Part shown: positions 35,255-45,884 of the stretch, one piece after another
How positions within the stretch are numbered: the stretch's first letter is position 1
How the letters are laid out: every line of letters starts with the position of its first letter
DNA from: Breviolum minutum Mf 1.05b.01
Taxonomy: Eukaryota; Sar; Dinophyceae; Suessiales; Symbiodiniaceae
Assembly (NCBI GenBank): GCA_000507305.1
Contig: DF239223.1
Span: 224,321-288,320 of the forward strand
DNA length: 64,000 nucleotides
Reading direction: 5' to 3'
Notes under the pieces: generated by a model
Told to the model about the DNA's origin: nothing
The model's input: only the letters and a program-made list of their open reading frames with translations
Database searches by the model: none
Made by a program: the position numbers and the translations under genes

Positions 35255-38200
35255 TCATAAGCCCAACACCTCCAGCATCTTCGCCAGCATGCTACCATCA
35301 ACCAGCGCAGCTACGCGCAGGATTCGGCCCGCAAGGGAAGGAGATGCAAAGGTGTCCCAGGCAGCCTGGGCTACAGCGATGGCCCTGGGGTCCCTCGTCT
35401 TTTTTGATCATATCGAAGGACCCGAATATTACCGGGAACTATTCGGAATCGTGCATAGTATATATACTTAAATTATGTATATATGCCATACCAATCACAT
35501 ACATGAGATAGAGCGAGTGGCTTCTTCTCATGTTGCTTGAAGCAAATGGAGTCAGCTCAGAGAAACCCTTCCCTAGACCTGACATGGGTCCAGCATTCCT
35601 GGTTCAACGGTGGCATCCTTTTGGACGAGATGCTGCAGCTCGCAGCATGTCAAGTGTATCCTTCATAGCTTCATCCCAGTTGGTTGGGCCACATTGGCCG
35701 TGCAGCCCCAGCATGTTGAAGGTCCATTTAATCCTGACAACCAAAGGCTTTTCAGGTTGTCAGGAGTTCAATGCAATTCAAATGTTGGTCTGACACATTC
35801 CTTTCTACCTACCATGTCATGTCATATGAATCCATATCGGTCAGGCAAGTTGACAGTCCAAGTGGGTGCATCATGGACCGCAGAATGTATCCAAATGTCG
35901 GTTCACTTTTTTTTAATTACACGCTGTTTTAGTCAAAATAAGTCAAAGCTTCTCTTCAAGCAGATCATGAACCAAGCAGAAGACGCGCTCTTTCCTCAAG
36001 TGGAAAGAAAATCACGACTTGGATTCCGATGATCAAATATGAACTGAACGACAGCAATGTAAGACACCGGCTGCTTGATATCCACCTCTGGCATTAAAGA
36101 AGGATTCGTCAAAATCAAGCCCCGCATCTCCTTCTGCAAGTCCAAGACCTGGAGCTGCAGGTTCGAGTTGACTCATGGTCCGTCGGAACGTTGCGCGATG
36201 ACCTTGGACTTTAGATGGTTGAATCATGTTCAATCCAACAAAAGCTGCACCTCACCGTTGAGCTTCAACAACAACCGCCGATTGGATGTGGCTCGGTCCT
36301 TGCGAAATAGATGCGCTGAAAAATCTGTTTCCAGCTCTGATATGCTCTGATCATGTTTTCGAAAGAAGGCTAACAAGTCCTCTGGTGTCTCGTCTCTCTC
36401 CTCATCACCTGTCATTGAGCGACATACAAGAACGATGCATTCTCATCTCTGTTCAAGGACTCAAGGAGGTCTATAGCCTGTACGTTCACATAGGTTTACC
36501 ACCTCCACTTCAGACAAGCAGCTGGCATCTGCAGTCTCTTTGTCCTCAGTGCCATCCTTGGTTTCCTTCTCTTCCTCGTCTTCCTTTTCCTGCGTTCTGA
36601 ATTGAATTTGGTTGATTGATTGACTTCAATATCTATACTGTATACAGTATTCTATAGGTGCGATTTCGACAGATTTTCATCTATGGGCTACAGTAGTTCC
36701 AGTTTCAAACGCAAGTTCTCTCCAAACGTCCAGGAAGCAGGGCAATCTGTACTCATCTACGAGTCGTATAAACTTACTTTTGGGGTCAAAGGCTTGATGC
36801 CTCCATCCCATCAAGTCAGCTTGTTGTCAGCTTATCTTTTCCTCGCGGTCAGGGCAAGTTTCTTGCCGCATTTCTTCGATTCTTCGGCGAGTCTTCCGAA
36901 GCAGGTGGGGCCACCAAAAGAAGCTGTTTTGCATCCATGAATCCATCAACTTGAAAAATCCTCAAAATCATCTGAGATCATCTGAGATCATTGAAACCTA
37001 GCTTCTGTCTAGCCGCGCTCCTCCTGCAAATGATTCATTAAATCACCAGTTCCTCCATCCATTTCATCGGATGCTTCACTGTCCAAATGGCCATTTCTCG
37101 CTGTCGAAACTTCGGCCTGCTGGATCGCAGCTTCGAAACCATCCAAGGCAGACGATAAATGTGCCAACTCTGACCATGGCGAGGCTGTCAGCCCTTCCTG
37201 GGTTGCCCGAATTGGGACATGAAACGAATGATGCGTCCAATGTCCAAACAATATCTCAACTCACTCAAAATGGATACATACAGTATATCTTTTACTCATA
37301 TTCATGAAGTTCAAAAATATTACGCCGTCATCCATGGGCAAAAAATACATCTAAATGGTATAACTCCGTGGTTGCGAAGTATGAGGTTCTAAGGTCATCT
37401 AAATTGAGGCAGTTCACGCCATCGGATACCCAGCCTCGCAGCCAGCAGCATTCTTTGGAAGGCGCACCTCTTTGATTCCAAGGGTTTGAACTGCCTGTAG
37501 CTGTTCATCTGCTGGATCTTCCAAATGTTTCGTCAGCGACTCCAGGGAAGATTTCACTTCCAACAAAGCTCCTCTCATCCTCAAGTCGTCGTTGAGAGAA
37601 AGATGTTGCTATTGAAGTATCCCAAAACATCTCAACAAGGGGAATGTGGTGGAAAAAAAAAGCATTGCATTCACTGAAGTATGGAATCAGTACGATTACA
37701 AGAAACTTGAAAAGTCGCCAGGAAAGTGGTTCACCCAGCATTTGTGCCGAGGAACTCCTCCAATTCATCCTTTTTGGGCTTCGTTGGTGACCAGTGCAGG
37801 AGCACTTGATCCAAGTGACCTCCAAATTACGAATTAATTCTGAAAACTGACTCCCATACTCTGATATTATATCAACATCTTACCATCAAAATCCCATCCA
37901 TATATTGCAAATTTAAAACCATGGCTGTTTGATATGTTTATCGACTTGAACCATCTTGAAACTAACATCCTCACCTCTTGCATCTGCAAAACCTTCTTGC
38001 ACTTTCGTTGCCAAATCCTTGAAGCGCTCCACGAAAGAATCAACGCGCTGGCAGCTCTCCTCACAGGCTGCAATTCGGCTGCTCAAGGTGCCGATGAAGG
38101 CCTCTGAGCTACCTGAGACAGGGTGAAGAAGATGTTTTGATGTTTTGATGTTTGGAATGATTAATGATAGGATAGCTAATAATCCCTGATAGAATACATG

Positions 38201-41200
38201 TTAATAAGAAAATATGCAAATTTTATAAATTATATGACATAGAATTGCTTTTGTTCTTTTCCTCAAGCCTGGCAGCATCGAAATTTGTCAGCAAATCTTG
38301 GATCTGAAGGCTTGCCGCACAGATTCCAATGACCCTGAAGTAATTTGTCACTATAATACGAGACACAAAATCAGTATCAGGCACAGAGTGACACGACCCC
38401 ACGGGATCCGGATCACGTCGGGGCAAAAAAATGTGTGCCAAACGCATGGTGGGTGAACCGAACGTTCTTACCCCCGCACCCCAAACCAACCCCTGGCACA
38501 AACTGTGCACAAAATTGTGCTGGTAAATATCAACCGTGGTCTCCTAAAACGACCTTAAGCGGAATTACCTGTTGCATCCTTTCACTGGCCGTTTGTGAAC
38601 CATTTGCATAGTCTTGATGGTTCTAAATGCTTTGGCTCTGCTCCGGGTCGAATTAGGTTGAAATTTCTTGGAAGTTGCAGCTTGCATCACCCAGTGCAAC
38701 CAAATGGCTGAAATCACCCATCTGCGCGTAGATCTTTGCTACTTCTTCGTCCAGGTGTTTTTCGAGCTGCCTCAAGCCCTGGTCCATGCGCACAGGAAGC
38801 ACTGTGCTGAGTTCCTGTTTGCGTCAGTTCTTGCAGTTGCAAAGTATCATGTTACCATGTTTCACATCATGCATCAAGAAACCACAGTACAGTACCAACA
38901 CGGTATCGACTCCGGGTGGACATGCGGGCACAACAGTAAAACAACATCCAACCACATTATTTGGCATCTCCAGTTCTTCCAGTCCTCATTGCTTGTCTCC
39001 ACACTTCTGAAACTTGTCTCGCTGTCCAAGGCCTCGTAGGAGAACGATTTCTTACAATCAACAGTCTGACAGCAGGATACAGTCTACTGTGGAGATGCCA
39101 AATACCATACTCAACAACAAAGGCTCACAGAAGACAATGGAGGCACCTGCAATTGAAAACTTAACTTGTCCAGGAAGGGCTCCTTTCCTAGTTAAAAATA
39201 GTACCTGTATTGGTGTAAATCTTGTGGTAGAAAAACGAAAAACAACGGACGCACCACCATGAAAAGTGGTGGCGGCGGCGGCGGCGGTGGTGGTGGTGGC
39301 GGTAGCAGGAGGAGTAGGAGGAGGAGGAAGAGCAGGAAGAGTAGTAGGAAGAGTAGTGGGAAGAGTAGTGGGAAGAGTAGTGCAGTAGGAAGCATAGCAA
39401 AGAAAAAAAGAGGCCCGCTGCAAAGTTCCAACGATTTTTGTCAAAAGCTGCCACGCCTCTACCACTTGGACTTTCTCGCCTAAAGGAGACTGTCTTGCCA
39501 TGAGCACCTCTCCCTCCAACGCGCTGAGGCGTTCTTCCTCAGACCAAAACAGAGGTCTAACAACATATTCTGGCGAGTCAGGCTCCTGGCATGTCAGAAC
39601 ACCTAACATCCCCACTGATGCAGCAAGCAGAAGTGCATCTCCTACTTGTCTACGTGCAAGTTTATGCGCATGCAAAGCTGGGCACGGCTGGCGACCTGTT
39701 TTCTGCCAGGAATCTAGTGGCTTCAGCCGCTGGCACATATGCTCCTGCAGCTCATCTTCCCTTTTGCAAGCCTGTCAACACTTTAAAGGCACCAAAATGC
39801 CACCCTGTTGCAAAATGCATCCACGCACCTCCTGTTGGTTGGAGGCTACCAACCGCACACTCCGTCGAAGTTCGGACAGCTCCACATGTAGCTGAGAGAG
39901 GGATGCAGCTGGGGCGGCCTGCACGAATTGCAAAGTAGAAACCACTGAGAATCTGATGTACTTAGTACACATGCACAATTGTGGCCCACTAAACCAGCTA
40001 CAATCTTCCCTATGCAGTACACATGCTCATGTTTGATCCCACTTGCCGGTCATCAAACTCAAACAGCCATGCCCATGCCACACACCTTCTCCATGCTCTT
40101 TAGGCCCGCCAACAGGTCATTGAGGCGGATGTCGAATCGGCGATGTTGCTCCTGCATGGCATGTTCTTGACATTGCGCTACCTTTCTCGACATAGGAAGC
40201 GTAATGTGGATGTCTTTCTGTATGTTTCCTTGCCACACTATTCAGAATATTCAGACCTATTGCTGCCTTAAAAGGTCGTAAAAGGTATGAAAAAGATTGC
40301 ATGAAGATTATAGAAGTACCCCAACTTCAAAGCATTTCAAAACCCTCATCTCCTCCAATGCTGAAACGCGCACTTCACTTCTGCGTCGAGACAACGTGGC
40401 CAGCTGTTCTGTGTGCTGTGCATCGGCCACGACTTGCCTCAGCGCTGCGCAGCTCAGTGCTCGGAAAACCCTGGATGCCTTGAAGCATGCTAAGTGAGCA
40501 CACCTGTTTTTTTTGCAGGCAACTATGCCATCAACATCCATCAACGTCCATCAAAATCCATCAGATGATTCGGCGGCTGCTCGTTTCATGGCCGAAATGC
40601 TGATGTACTCCCGCTAGGAGGGACAAAAGGCGCTCTTCTATCGCATCTGCTGGCAACAAAGGCTTCTCTGTCCTGCGAATGGAATGGCAGATTCTTGGAT
40701 CCACAAAATTGTCCCCCCGATTTGAGGGCCAAAATGACGACACCCCGAGTTCTATTATATAATTTAATATAAACATTTAAAAAGAAACTGTTTTGAAAAT
40801 TCACCCTCCTTTTCATTTGCTCTATCTAAAACATTTCAAATCTAAACCCTCCTTTTCATTTGCTCTATCTAAAACATTTCAAATCTAAAAAATCCATTGT
40901 GATGTATTGTGAGTGAGTCGTTTAATGCCACTTTCATCACTTTCATGCAAGCTACTTCTCAGCCACTTTGGGCGCCAATGGCCGCAGCCATCGCCAGAAG
41001 GATGGCGATGCTGGAACTTGAACTGGAGTTGGCGATGGCACAGTTTCCGTCATGGCTCCAAGATCTCAGGAACTGCAACAAAATCGGATGCTCAAACAAT
41101 GAACAGCATGCCATCAACGGAGATGCATGACGAGACTCGGCCATTTTCATGAATGCCACTGTTGTTGTGCTAGGGTGGCTGTGGCTGCTTCTCTGAAAAT

Positions 41201-41434
41201 CCTTTTAGATATTTTATCCATGTTTCTTTGAGGAGCCTTGAACAGCTATGGCGATAAAGGTTGCTTCAGAATGCACCGGACACCAGCTGCTAGACGTTTC
41301 ATCATTCTCATTGAAGTCTCACTCCCAGCGCCTTGCTTTTCAACTTGTCCAAGTGATCCTTCAAAGTTTGGGCATGTTGCTGGGCATCACCTACCATGAC
41401 CTTGGCTTCAGAATCTGGGAAACGTGGGCAAGTT
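35255..41434 (-). CDS. Long coiled-coil protein, about 18 exons seen
   Basis: A train of minus-strand exons, each 20-65 codons and rich in Leu/Glu/Lys/Arg helices. Examples in order: about 41320-41425 (HAQTLKDHLDKLKSKALGVR), 40565-40680 (AIEERLLSLLAGVHQHFG), 40325-40500, 40090-40165 (HRRFDIRLNDLLAGLKSMEK), 39800-39935 (LSQLHVELSELRRSVRLVAS), 39470-39650 (SEEERLSALEGEVLMARQ), 38685-38825 (MDQGLRQLEKHLDEEVAKIY), 38250-38345, 37975-38110 (CQRVDSFVERFKDLATKVQE), 37730-37830, 37435-37575, 37020-37215, 36855-36930, 36505-36600 (acidic), 36250-36415 (DLLAFFRKHDQSISELETDF), 36085-36215, 35605-35760 (NWDEAMKDTLDMLRAAASRP) and 35255-35400 (GRILRVAALVDGSMLAKMLE, stop TGA 35255). Edges are approximate and two genes are possible. 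It looks like a structural, perhaps flagellar or basal-body, protein. It ends about 400 bases upstream of the IFT70 start. Confidence 0.55.
39256..39395 (+). repeat. Triplet-repeat mosaic (GGC/GGT, then GGA/AGT)
   Basis: A run of GGC and GGT triplets passes into GGA/AGA triplets and then a 12-base AAGAGTAGTGGG unit repeated about three times. It lies between two exons of the coiled-coil gene and is probably intronic, although the triplets stay open in several frames. Confidence 0.85.
40804..40889 (+). repeat. Perfect 43-base tandem duplication
   Basis: Two identical adjacent units, each starting CCCTCCTTTTCATTTGCTCT and ending CATTTCAAATCTAAA, at 40804-40846 and 40847-40889. It lies in an intron of the coiled-coil gene; identity of the copies indicates a recent event. 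Confidence 0.95.
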
Positions 41435-41742
41435 CCGGATGTTTTTGGAACACTTTCACCCGTCTTTGACCAGAGTCTCTTGGCTACCGCACGGCAGCAG
41501 CAGCACTGGCATCTGCAGTATCACGCGCTAAGCCAGCAAGCCCTTTATAAGTGCTAGCCATTGTCCTGACAACAATGTGCTAAGCTCACTCCAATCATAG
41601 CTGACTATGTCCCCACCAGGCCTGCAGGCCAAGTTTGATAGCTCGCTGGCAGCTGAGACCTCAGTTCTCGGCAAGGGATATATGATATTCCATGGCACCC
41701 TATGGGTAACGAATGGGTTTCGAAAGTGTCCAAAGGTTCATG

Positions 41743-41800
41743 TAGTTATATCATGTTATATCATGATATATCATGATATCAATGCTATATCATGATATCA
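41743..41800. repeat. Self-complementary ATATCATGATAT repeats
   Basis: ATATCATGATATC-type units occur three to four times in about 58 bases; each is a near palindrome. The stretch lies between genes. Confidence 0.7.
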
Positions 41801-41984
41801 GCTTGTTTTCATGGAGTTCAGTTTTGTCATATTAATATCGATTGATGAGGACTTCCAAACTTCGCCGTCATGCCTGGAGATGATCCCCAAAAAAAAACTG
41901 CCGGACAAGCCGTTCAGCGGTCAAGCTCGTTTTAATGCCGGTCCGTGAGACTTGCCTCTGAAACTCAAGGCTAGAAACTACAGC

Positions 41985-43020
41985 CACCAGATCTCCAGCT
42001 GCCACGATCCATACTGGATATTAATGCCAACATATGCCACCCGGTCCAAGATTGCCAGCAAAATGGAATCCACCCAATTGAACAAAACGGGGAGGTTTAT
42101 TAATGCGGGGCTTTCTTGCTTGTCACTAAATTCTCCTTTCAACAAAATAAATCCGCCCTTGCAAGCAGTGCAAGCTGGAGATGTGCCATCACTTAAGTCC
42201 CGCTTCAGGCATGCGCTTTCTTCATGGTGCAGAATGACCATGAAAGACCCAGGAAGCAAAGGGGACAAGCGAGAAATAAGCGCCCTATTGCATGTCTACC
42301 CACTGCATACCCACAGCGGTGAGCTGCATGAGAGGCATCTACTCTGCAACAGCTCTACCAGCCCTGGCATGTGACAGGGGGCTCAGTCAACTGCATGTCC
42401 TATTTGATCGCTGAGTTCAACTCAAATGAATACAAGCAGAACCTCCAAGCAACATCTGCCATTTTTAGTCCTCACTAACACCACCCATGCCTGGCCTCCA
42501 GGTCAAGTTCCACATGCTGTCTCCTCACCCTCCTCGTCCTCCTGAAGTGACACACAAAGTGATCGAGCCCTTCCGGAGAAGTTAAAAAGACTTGAACACA
42601 ATCGCTCCATGTTCCATCTTCCCCCAAGGCAAGCACCCTCCTCTGCCTCTGCAGTGCACAAGAGCGGCGATGGTACCAGCTCTGGTTGCTTCTGCGGGAT
42701 GTATTTCCCAACCCTTGGCTTTGGAGCGCTCTTGGACATGTCACGCCAACAGCTGCGCTGCAACAGAATCTCCAAGAGCAACTGCCATTGAAAATTCAAC
42801 TTCCACACCTCAACCTCTCAACCGGAATTTCGAAAAGGAATTGATATGAATTGCCGCTCAGCTGCGTTGAACGCGCAAACTGGAAGACCAGGAGGCCAAT
42901 CACGGAGACACCGAAGACCATGTTGGCAGCAGAGGCAGCACCTCCGGTGAGAGCAGCACCACCTGCATACTTCATGCTGGTCATGAGGTCCATCGAAGAC
43001 TCCTCCAAACCTGGGTCAGA
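41985..43020 (-). CDS. Unnamed gene with one membrane helix
   Basis: In order: about 42855-43015 (MDLMTSMKYAGGAALTGGAA, then ANMVFGVSVIGLLVFQFARS, a membrane helix), about 42485-42665 (ALGEDGTWSDCVQVFLTSPE, then an Arg-rich stretch) and about 41985-42290 (SFMVILHHEESACLKRDLSD, NLPVLFNWVDSILLAILDRV). The last ends at a GTGGCT donor-like site. The 42.5-42.8 kb piece is open in a second minus frame. Domain unknown; possibly a membrane-tethered soluble domain. Confidence 0.43.
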
Positions 43021-43189
43021 GGATCGTCAGAAATGCCGCTTGAAGATGTGCGTGCAGATTCTATGACATGATGACCACACCAAAAAATCCAACATATGTA
43101 CTCAATACATACTCCGTACTAATTATCTAAAATAGATACATGCATAGGAGATGCAGCATTAGTTGCACCTCCAACACCTAATACAGTTT

Positions 43190-43425
43190 GGTTGCGAAGC
43201 GAGTGTTCCGGTGCAGGATGCTCAGCCAAGGTTGGTGAATCCATCGCCAGTGTCCTTGCTCGAACCTGGGATTGGCACACCCTGGCCACGGCCCTGCGAA
43301 CATCGCATGGTGTTTCCCAGCCTTCGGAGCCTCCAAAAAGGCAACGCCTGCCTTCTCAACATGATCCTGCAAAGGTTTTTTTGCGAGCAGAATGCCAAAC
43401 TGCAGCAAAGACAAGAGCATAGTAA
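43190..43425 (+). CDS. Possible plus-strand exon, second strand also open
   Basis: The plus frame reads GESIASVLARTWDWHTLATA and then PSEPPKRQRLPSQHDPAKVF before TAG. A minus frame over the same stretch is also open (DHVEKAGVAFLEAPKAGKHH). I prefer plus on composition only. Confidence 0.28.
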
Positions 43426-43859
43426 ACATCAGGTGAAGCACTGCAGAGTATGGTCTTGCACCTCTGCATGAAAAAGGAAATTTGTGGCGCTTGCACGCCT
43501 CATCTGAGGCCACCTGGCCAAATGCTGATGCGACGGCACTATTGATATGTGGGATCTAAAACGCATCATACCATACCTCAAAACTGTCCCACCGTGTCTC
43601 ACCTCTTAGTCTTGTGGCATGAAAGCTCCCAAGCAGCAAGGGACCAGCTCTTGGGCCCTTTTGCCTTTTTGTGCTCTTTTTAAGCCAAAGAAAGCGGCGC
43701 ATTGTTGACTTGGTCCCGACAACGTACCGGACTGCTATCTATCAAACGTAAATCTGTAATATACATTCTGCTTTTGCATATCTTTGTTCTACTTATATTA
43801 TACTTATATTATGCATGTGTGTGTGTGTGTGCATTGTATGCTGCTCAAAATAGGGAAAA

Positions 43860-44495
43860 TCCCAAGTCTTGATTCAAGACATCCGGAAATGCAAACTCCA
43901 CTGTTGTCGGTTGCCTTGCCTGCCCAATTCTTCAAGCTAAGCGGCTTAGACTTGCCATTGAAAGCTATTTCCATTCCCCAAAAGCAATACACGGCAACAT
44001 ACGGCAAGGAAAAAACACGCAAATTTCAGCATTTTCAGCTTGCAACTTGTTCAGCAGCACGATGACATCAGAATCCAAGCCCTTGATTCCAAACAACCTA
44101 TTGGTTGGCCCACCAGAAGTGCAGCTGGCCCTTCTAACAGCTTCTGTAGCCTTCAATTTGCCGGTCAAAAACCATTCTATGGAAATCTAAGTGCCATTGC
44201 CAATCCTTAGACGTCAAACCTGGAATCTGGAACTTATATTTAGAACAGAATCACGAAGAAATGGCCCTCCGTACGATCTAGTCTAGTAGTGTATACAATG
44301 TTTGCCTGCAAAGATTGCCTCATGATTGTTCGTCTCTGATGCTGCCCTTGCCTCCAAACGGCTGGCAAAGGGATGAAAAGCCCCAAACATGTGATGCGAA
44401 GTGCTCAAACTCTTGTCGTTGAAGCACTTGTCCGCAACCCTGCTGGGCAAAAAGCCTTCAAATGTGCTGCAAAGCGCCCCCCCCTTCCTTGCTTG
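43860..44495 (-). CDS. Three probable exons of an unnamed gene
   Basis: About 44310-44490 (FLPSRVADKCFNDKSLSTSH, then SRLEARAASETNNHEAIFAG), about 44030-44165 (GLDSDVIVLLNKLQAENAEI) and about 43865-43985 (NGKSKPLSLKNWAGKATDNS). Alternatives in other frames are interrupted. Family unknown; direction agrees with the neighbours. Confidence 0.4.
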
Positions 44496-44505
44496 CAAGG
44501 AAGGG
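44482..44505. repeat. Perfect 11-base-pair hairpin
   Basis: CCCTTCCTTGC, TT, GCAAGGAAGGG. It sits at the 5' edge of the exon at 44310-44490 on the minus strand, preceded by a run of C. Function unknown. Confidence 0.9.
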
Positions 44506-44929
44506 TGGTACATTCAAACACTTAGTACACCTCAGCGTGGAAACACATGACAGGCATGGCTTCATAATGTATAGGGCCATTCAGCTCTTCAGGAATCTAG
44601 ATTAATCCAGTTCGAGTCTGTGACTCGTGTCATGAGCTGTCGACGCAATTCAGTTCTTGATGAATGCACTGCAAGTATAGAGTTCAGGAGACTTTGGGCA
44701 GAAACAGTTTTGTATTGATATGTGTGTGTGAAAATATGTGCATGTGTGTGTGCATTCATCTAATATATTTCACTATGATTCATTATATAGTGTTTGTTGC
44801 CATTGGTGGCTACATGAGTCCTTGCCCACTGTCGAGTTTGTGAAAGTTGTAGTTCAGGTCAAGACATTCTTAGTACTAGCATAGACCAGCTCTACGCGTC
44901 TTGAAGCTATGTCCTGTCAGGCAATCTGC

Positions 44930-45055
44930 TCAAGGAACTGTACAAAAAAAACATCGGGTTCATCGAGCACCTTGTCAACGACAGGCATTCCAAAGTGCGA
45001 CCTTGTACAGGCTTGCGGCTTGACATGGTCAAGATGCACTCAAAACCATGATTTG
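44930..45055 (-). CDS. Probable exon, unnamed
   Basis: The minus frame reads VKPQACTRSHFGMPVVDKVL and then PDVFFVQFLEQIA. The sequence to its right (45060-45170) continues open in the same frame after an in-frame TGA and is also open in another frame, so the exon edge is uncertain. Confidence 0.3.
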
Positions 45056-45371
45056 GGGGCGGACGCATGGAAGATAGTAGAAGTCTCTAAACATTGGAGA
45101 TCCACGAAGAACACCACATCGAATCCACCCGAAAATCACTCCCAAAGGCGCCTCTTAGGGCTGGCCTGTCATCTTCAGGTTGCCTGTGGCCTCGTTCGGC
45201 CAAGTGGTGTTTCACATGGAAAATTCCGGAGGAACTGAAATTCAGAACCTTAAAACCAACTCATTTCTACCAGGTGAACTACATAGAGGCAATAAAAAGA
45301 AACAGGATGAAGATTTCATGAGATCTGCTTTGCAAATGGTCGTTAATTGAAACTGTCGCGTCCCTCCATAC

Positions 45372-45557
45372 ATGCCGTTTGATGCATACCGACCTGCTGC
45401 GAAGGCCAATGCTATCAGCTCTCTGATTCTGGCCTTTGCAACAAGTTTGCAGAGGGAGGTGCTACAACGGGATGTTCATGAACGTTCACATCGCCAGTAT
45501 GAAGAAATTGCTACGCTCCAAGAAAAGCTTCATTACTGTCTGACAGTTCCAGTCTGA
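45372..45557 (+). CDS. Probable plus-strand helical exon
   Basis: The plus frame reads MPFDAYRPAAKANAISSLIL, then FATSLQREVLQRDVHERSHR and ends TGA. The helical, charged content is protein-like and the minus alternatives are broken. It could be a short terminal exon of a plus-strand gene. Confidence 0.37.
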   Translation: MPFDAYRPAAKANAISSLILAFATSLQREVLQRDVHERSHRQYEEIATLQEKLHYCLTVPV

Positions 45558-45884
45558 CATTCTTGGGGATGAATGCCATAATACCATATAATACCATGAT
45601 CCTACTAAGGCATGAGCATTAAGAACAAAAATGCAAATAGTCCTTGTCATGTTGATTGCACTGAATCTAAATCCAAATGATGCTGCTGCTGCTATCTGTT
45701 AAGTCTATCCCTTGTTCCCCCCTCTTTTACGAAGCAAGACATTATTTCCTGGCCATTCATCGGGCAATTTGAAAATATCCATTGAAGCTTCCACTGACTG
45801 AAACCATATCGTTGATGGTTCAGAAATCCCATTCCCAACCACCTTTTGGATGTATAAAACTCTGCAATTAGTGGGAAAAAACTA

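Noticed and set aside
39188..39454. Minus-strand frames rich in Ser/Tyr or Leu
   Set aside because: They are translations of the triplet mosaic in alternative frames.
42280..42370. In-frame TAG with GT..AG flanks 15 bases apart as an ultra-short intron
   Set aside because: Such tiny introns are not known for this group, and a normal exon starting after the AG explains the sequence.
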